44,482 nt of DNA from Paludibacteraceae bacterium (lineage in GTDB: Bacteria; Bacteroidota; Bacteroidia; Bacteroidales; Paludibacteraceae): positions 1 to 44,482 of the forward strand of contig JAFVDD010000046.1 of NCBI GenBank assembly GCA_017478725.1, read 5' to 3'. The translations under genes were made by a program, and so were the position numbers. The first letter of the stretch is position 1. Each line of letters begins with the position of its first letter. Shown here piece after piece: positions 41,945-44,482 of the stretch. The notes below the pieces were generated by a model. It was given only the letters and a program-made list of their open reading frames with translations. It was not told where the DNA came from and searched no databases.

Positions 41945-42838
41945 TTAGTTATGCTGAGTGGGAGAGGTGCGGAAGTGTTTGGGGGAACAGCCGGCATGGC
42001 GGCGGAAGAAGGTGCCGAAATGACTTTGGTTCTGGAAACCGAGGGTGTCGGCAATCTGTTGCACTGAAAGAGAAGTGGAGAACAAAAGGGACTTCGCTTG
42101 ACGGACAAGCACTTGGTCTATGCAGGCGTTGGGCGACATGCCCAAGGTCTGTTTGAGTACATTGGATAGATATTTGGGCGAGAGGCACAGTTGTCCGGCG
42201 TACCATTCGACTGTATGCTGTTCGCGGCAATGTATTTCCACTAACGACAAAAATTGTCCGCAGATTTGCTTCGCGCGTGTGAGCGTGTGCACCTGCTGCG
42301 GATATAAGAGTGAATAATCTTCGGCAAGGTTATAGAGCAATGATTTGACGAGTTGAAGGACGGCGGTTTCTTTGCGTTCTTTGATGAGCACGCGAAGCAA
42401 TTCGACATATTGGAGCGCAACGGTCATCTGGCTGTCGCTCATCCGCCATACGGGTCTCATGATTAACTGCGCAAGCTGGGCTTGGGGAAGGTCTATACTA
42501 AGCATTTCGGCAAATTCGACTGTGAAGCCCAAAGTGTACATTTCGCAATCAGGGCTCATTTCTTCCGCCTTCAGTACATAATCAGCCAGAATAAATACAC
42601 CGCTGTTAGGGGTTATTTCAACCCGCGTATTATTTATTGTTCCTATGATTTTGCCCCGCGTCACGAACTCAATAGCGTACATGGGAGGCACAAACTGCTC
42701 AGGAAAATGAGGAAAATTACCCTCGATTTTTGTGAGATTGAGCACCTCAAACGTATCCTTTTGCAAGGAGCAATACCATGCAAAAGCGTCAAACCCCTGT
42801 AAAGGAGCCACTTCCGGTATGGGGTTGGAATGAAGCAT
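41945..42838 (-). CDS. AraC-family transcriptional regulator
   Basis: The protein has 297 residues. The N-terminal part (about 20-140) is cupin-like, with FVPPMYAIEFVTRGKIIGTINNTRVEI. The C-terminal pair of helix-turn-helix motifs is VEWYAGQLCLSPKYLSNVLKQ and VQQIADTLGFQNQSHFGTFFRRHAGCSPKHFR, the AraC/XylS signature. The ATG at 42838 (MLHSNPIPE) is chosen; the longer in-frame reading overlaps its own promoter (42856-42886). It is divergent from the GH53-like gene and may control it (inference). Confidence 0.92.
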   Translation of the reverse strand: MLHSNPIPEVAPLQGFDAFAWYCSLQKDTFEVLNLTKIEGNFPHFPEQFVPPMYAIEFVTRGKIIGTINNTRVEITPNSGVFILADYVLKAEEMSPDCEMYTLGFTVEFAEMLSIDLPQAQLAQLIMRPVWRMSDSQMTVALQYVELLRVLIKERKETAVLQLVKSLLYNLAEDYSLLYPQQVHTLTRAKQICGQFLSLVEIHCREQHTVEWYAGQLCLSPKYLSNVLKQTLGMSPNACIDQVLVRQAKSLLFSTSLSVQQIADTLGFQNQSHFGTFFRRHAGCSPKHFRTSPTQHN

Positions 42839-42855
42839 AATTTGGTATTTTTTTG

Positions 42856-42886
42856 CAAAGGTACTACAAAAATTGCACATGCGCAA
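42856..42886 (-). promoter_or_regulatory. Promoter of the AraC-type regulator
   Basis: Minus-strand TTGC (42886-42883), 19 bp, TACCTTTG (42863-42856). Confidence 0.8.
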
Positions 42887-42986
42887 GCAAAATGTGAAAA
42901 AAAGAACAATTTTAAAGAATTACGCGTAATGCATATATGAAATAAAAGCGGTACTTTTGTACTCGATTTCGAAAATACATGTAATT

Positions 42987-44482
42987 ATGAGAAAAATTTG
43001 TACTATTTTATGGATGTCGATGATGTGGCTTGTGTCCGTGGCGCAAAGCAATTACTTCTTCGACATGGATGCTTTGGTGGCAAGCGAAGGTCTGTACTTG
43101 CCACAGAATAAACCAAATCCGTTCAATAGTTCGACAGACCTCTATCTGGCGGTAGTGGATGGCACCGAAGTGAGCATTGTAGCAGCCGATGTGTTCGGGC
43201 ATATTGAGGCGCAGTACACGGGTTCGTTGGAGCCGGGTGTGCATCGTCTGCGCGTGACCTTGCGCGGCAAAGGAACGCACGTGTTAGGTGTGCATCAGAA
43301 CGGTAAGAGCCGGTCGATCGTGCTGCTGTGCGACGAGAGCGGAGCAACCAACCGCATTGAGTACGGCGAGTTCGTAGAGCCGATAGACCTTGCGCTCTAC
43401 GAGGAACTGCTGAATGCCGACAAAGATGAGGATTTCGTGGCGTACGGAGCCGTTCAGACCGCCAAGCACAAGGCCGCCGCTTATGCCGGTGATTTCCGCG
43501 TGGCGCTGTCGCTCAGTCCGTTCACACTCAATCAGTTCGATGCCGGTTATACGTTCAAAGTAGGGGATAAGACGGCAACCACTCCGGCTGAATTGCAGCA
43601 AATCTATCAGAGCCTCGGTTCGACGGAGATGTACGTGCGTCTGGCGACCAAGCGGCACAAGACCTACAATGCCGACGGCACGTTGGACAACACCACCGAC
43701 GGCAAGGCGGACGAGAACGCCAATGTCCACACGTTCGACCAAGTGATGCAGACATGCCGCATCGCCGCGTCGCTTAATATCCCCATCAACCCCGAAGTCA
43801 TGTGCGCGTATATCTATATGGATATGGACGGCACGCAGGCACCGCGGTTCTACAAATCCGACTACCCCGAACTCTATGCGTCTAACCCGACGTGGGCAGC
43901 TATCCTGAAAGACGGCGAAGCCAAATGGGAAGAACTGTCGTTGGAGGACATCTGCACGGTCTTGGAGATATACGGCGAGTTTGTGGCAGACAGCATTCTG
44001 GCTACGGGTGCTACGGTCAATGACTGGAACCTCGGCAACGAAGCCAATTTCGGTTTTGCCGGAGTCGGAATAGGCGTGCCGAACTCGTTTGACCAGACGT
44101 TAGCGAGTGCAGGTCCGTTGAAGCGGTATATGTCGTCGCTGTTCAGCCTCTGGTGGCTCAAGAAACATGTGTGGTGCTACAATGTCAAGCAATACGCAGC
44201 TGTCCGCCGTGGTATCCTCAAGGCGTACACCAAAGCCGGCAAGGACACCTCCGCCGTGCGTTTCTCCACCCATATAGCGACCGTCACTTCCACGCCGCGT
44301 GCCACCGCTTCGTTCTTCAAATATATGGCGGAGCACGGCTATGCCGTGGTTGTTGCGGGTATCAGTTACTATCCGAGTGCGCCTGCCATGAGTTTCAACT
44401 AGAAGAAAATGCTCACCAAGACCATTACGCGCATCAACAAGACATGCGGCCTGCCTGTCTTCATCGGCGAGTTCTCTTACCC
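42987..44482 (+). pseudogene. GH53-like endo-beta-1,4-galactanase interrupted by TAG, partial at window edge
   Basis: From ATG 42987 (MRKICTILWMSMMWLVSVAQ, a signal peptide) 471 codons are open to TAG at 44400-44402. The same frame then continues KKMLTKTITRINKTCGLPVF to the window end. GH53 features: STEMYVRLATKRH, the acid/base motif LGNEANFGF, the VVAGISYYPSAP strand, and, after the stop, VFIGEFSYP, where GH53 enzymes carry the nucleophile Glu. So the stop removes the nucleophile. GH53 enzymes cut beta-1,4-galactan side chains of pectin. The segment LPQNKPNPFNSSTDLYLAV (about 38-56) begins a FlgD/sorting-tail-like beta domain placed at the N-terminus. A -7-like TACTTTTG lies at 42952-42959. 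Confidence 0.72.

Noticed and set aside
44400-44402. TAG recoded as a sense codon.
   Set aside because: ftsW ends with TAG at 21171-21173 and a new start codon follows directly; reading through would fuse FtsW to the DUF2851 protein. No suppressor tRNA was seen.

Overview
The window is a chromosomal segment of a member of the Bacteroidota, most likely order Bacteroidales (anaerobic, gut-type lifestyle inferred). Evidence: promoters of the Bacteroidota form (TTTG, about 19-20 bp, TAnnTTTG), a SusC/SusD pair, several SPII lipoproteins, DUF4302/DUF4421/DUF4625/DUF2851 proteins, PPi-dependent phosphofructokinase, rubredoxin, and starts without clear Shine-Dalgarno sequences.

Layout. 1-1803: the 3' end of an IS110-type transposase, tRNA-Leu(UAG) on the minus strand and an M16 zinc peptidase. 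2050-11066: an outer-membrane uptake operon (SusC, SusD, HExxH zinc lipoprotein, DUF4302 lipoprotein, large secreted protein). 11471-23510: a four-helix-bundle gene cassette followed by the division/cell-wall (dcw) cluster mraZ-rsmH-ftsL-ftsI-murE-mraY-murD-ftsW-DUF2851-murG. 23583-24449: tRNA-Leu(CAA), rpsU, rubredoxin, tRNA-Gln(CUG). 24452-30431, minus strand: TPR/hydrolase fusion, pfp, DUF4421 protein, AAA/DUF4143 ATPase with an unusual leader. 30881-32837, minus strand: a short-chain dehydrogenase and a frameshifted MFS transporter. 32997-38534: porin, imelysin lipoprotein, di-haem lipoprotein and a small CcsB/CcsA-like assembly protein, which together look like an iron/haem locus. 38679-41891: His/Cys-rich protein, TonB receptor and His-rich DUF4625 lipoprotein, probably for a transition metal. 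41945-44482: an AraC regulator divergent from a GH53-like galactanase gene interrupted by an in-frame TAG.

The most interesting signal is a set of dispersed short-period repeats. One family consists of 7-bp units (CAATTnA, x3-4) ending in CAAAGGG. It occurs as inverted terminal repeats around the four-helix-bundle gene (11471-11992), as a gene-less 130-bp copy between rsmH and ftsL (13524-13653), and as a single end inside rsmH (12628-12662). Homology continues about 25 nt inside the ends, so these look like copies of one small mobile element and its MITE-like derivatives. They have changed the RsmH protein and replaced the leaders of mraZ and ftsL. Other 7-, 9- and 11-bp arrays lie in the M16, rsmH and murE genes and in several spacers.

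A second signal is a conserved 15-bp spacer, GTCAAAAAAAAGCAG, inside several promoters. It appears identically before the SusC operon, tRNA-Gln and pfp, and in near-identical form before tRNA-Leu(UAG) and the MFS gene.

All functional calls come from reading motifs by eye; no database search was run.
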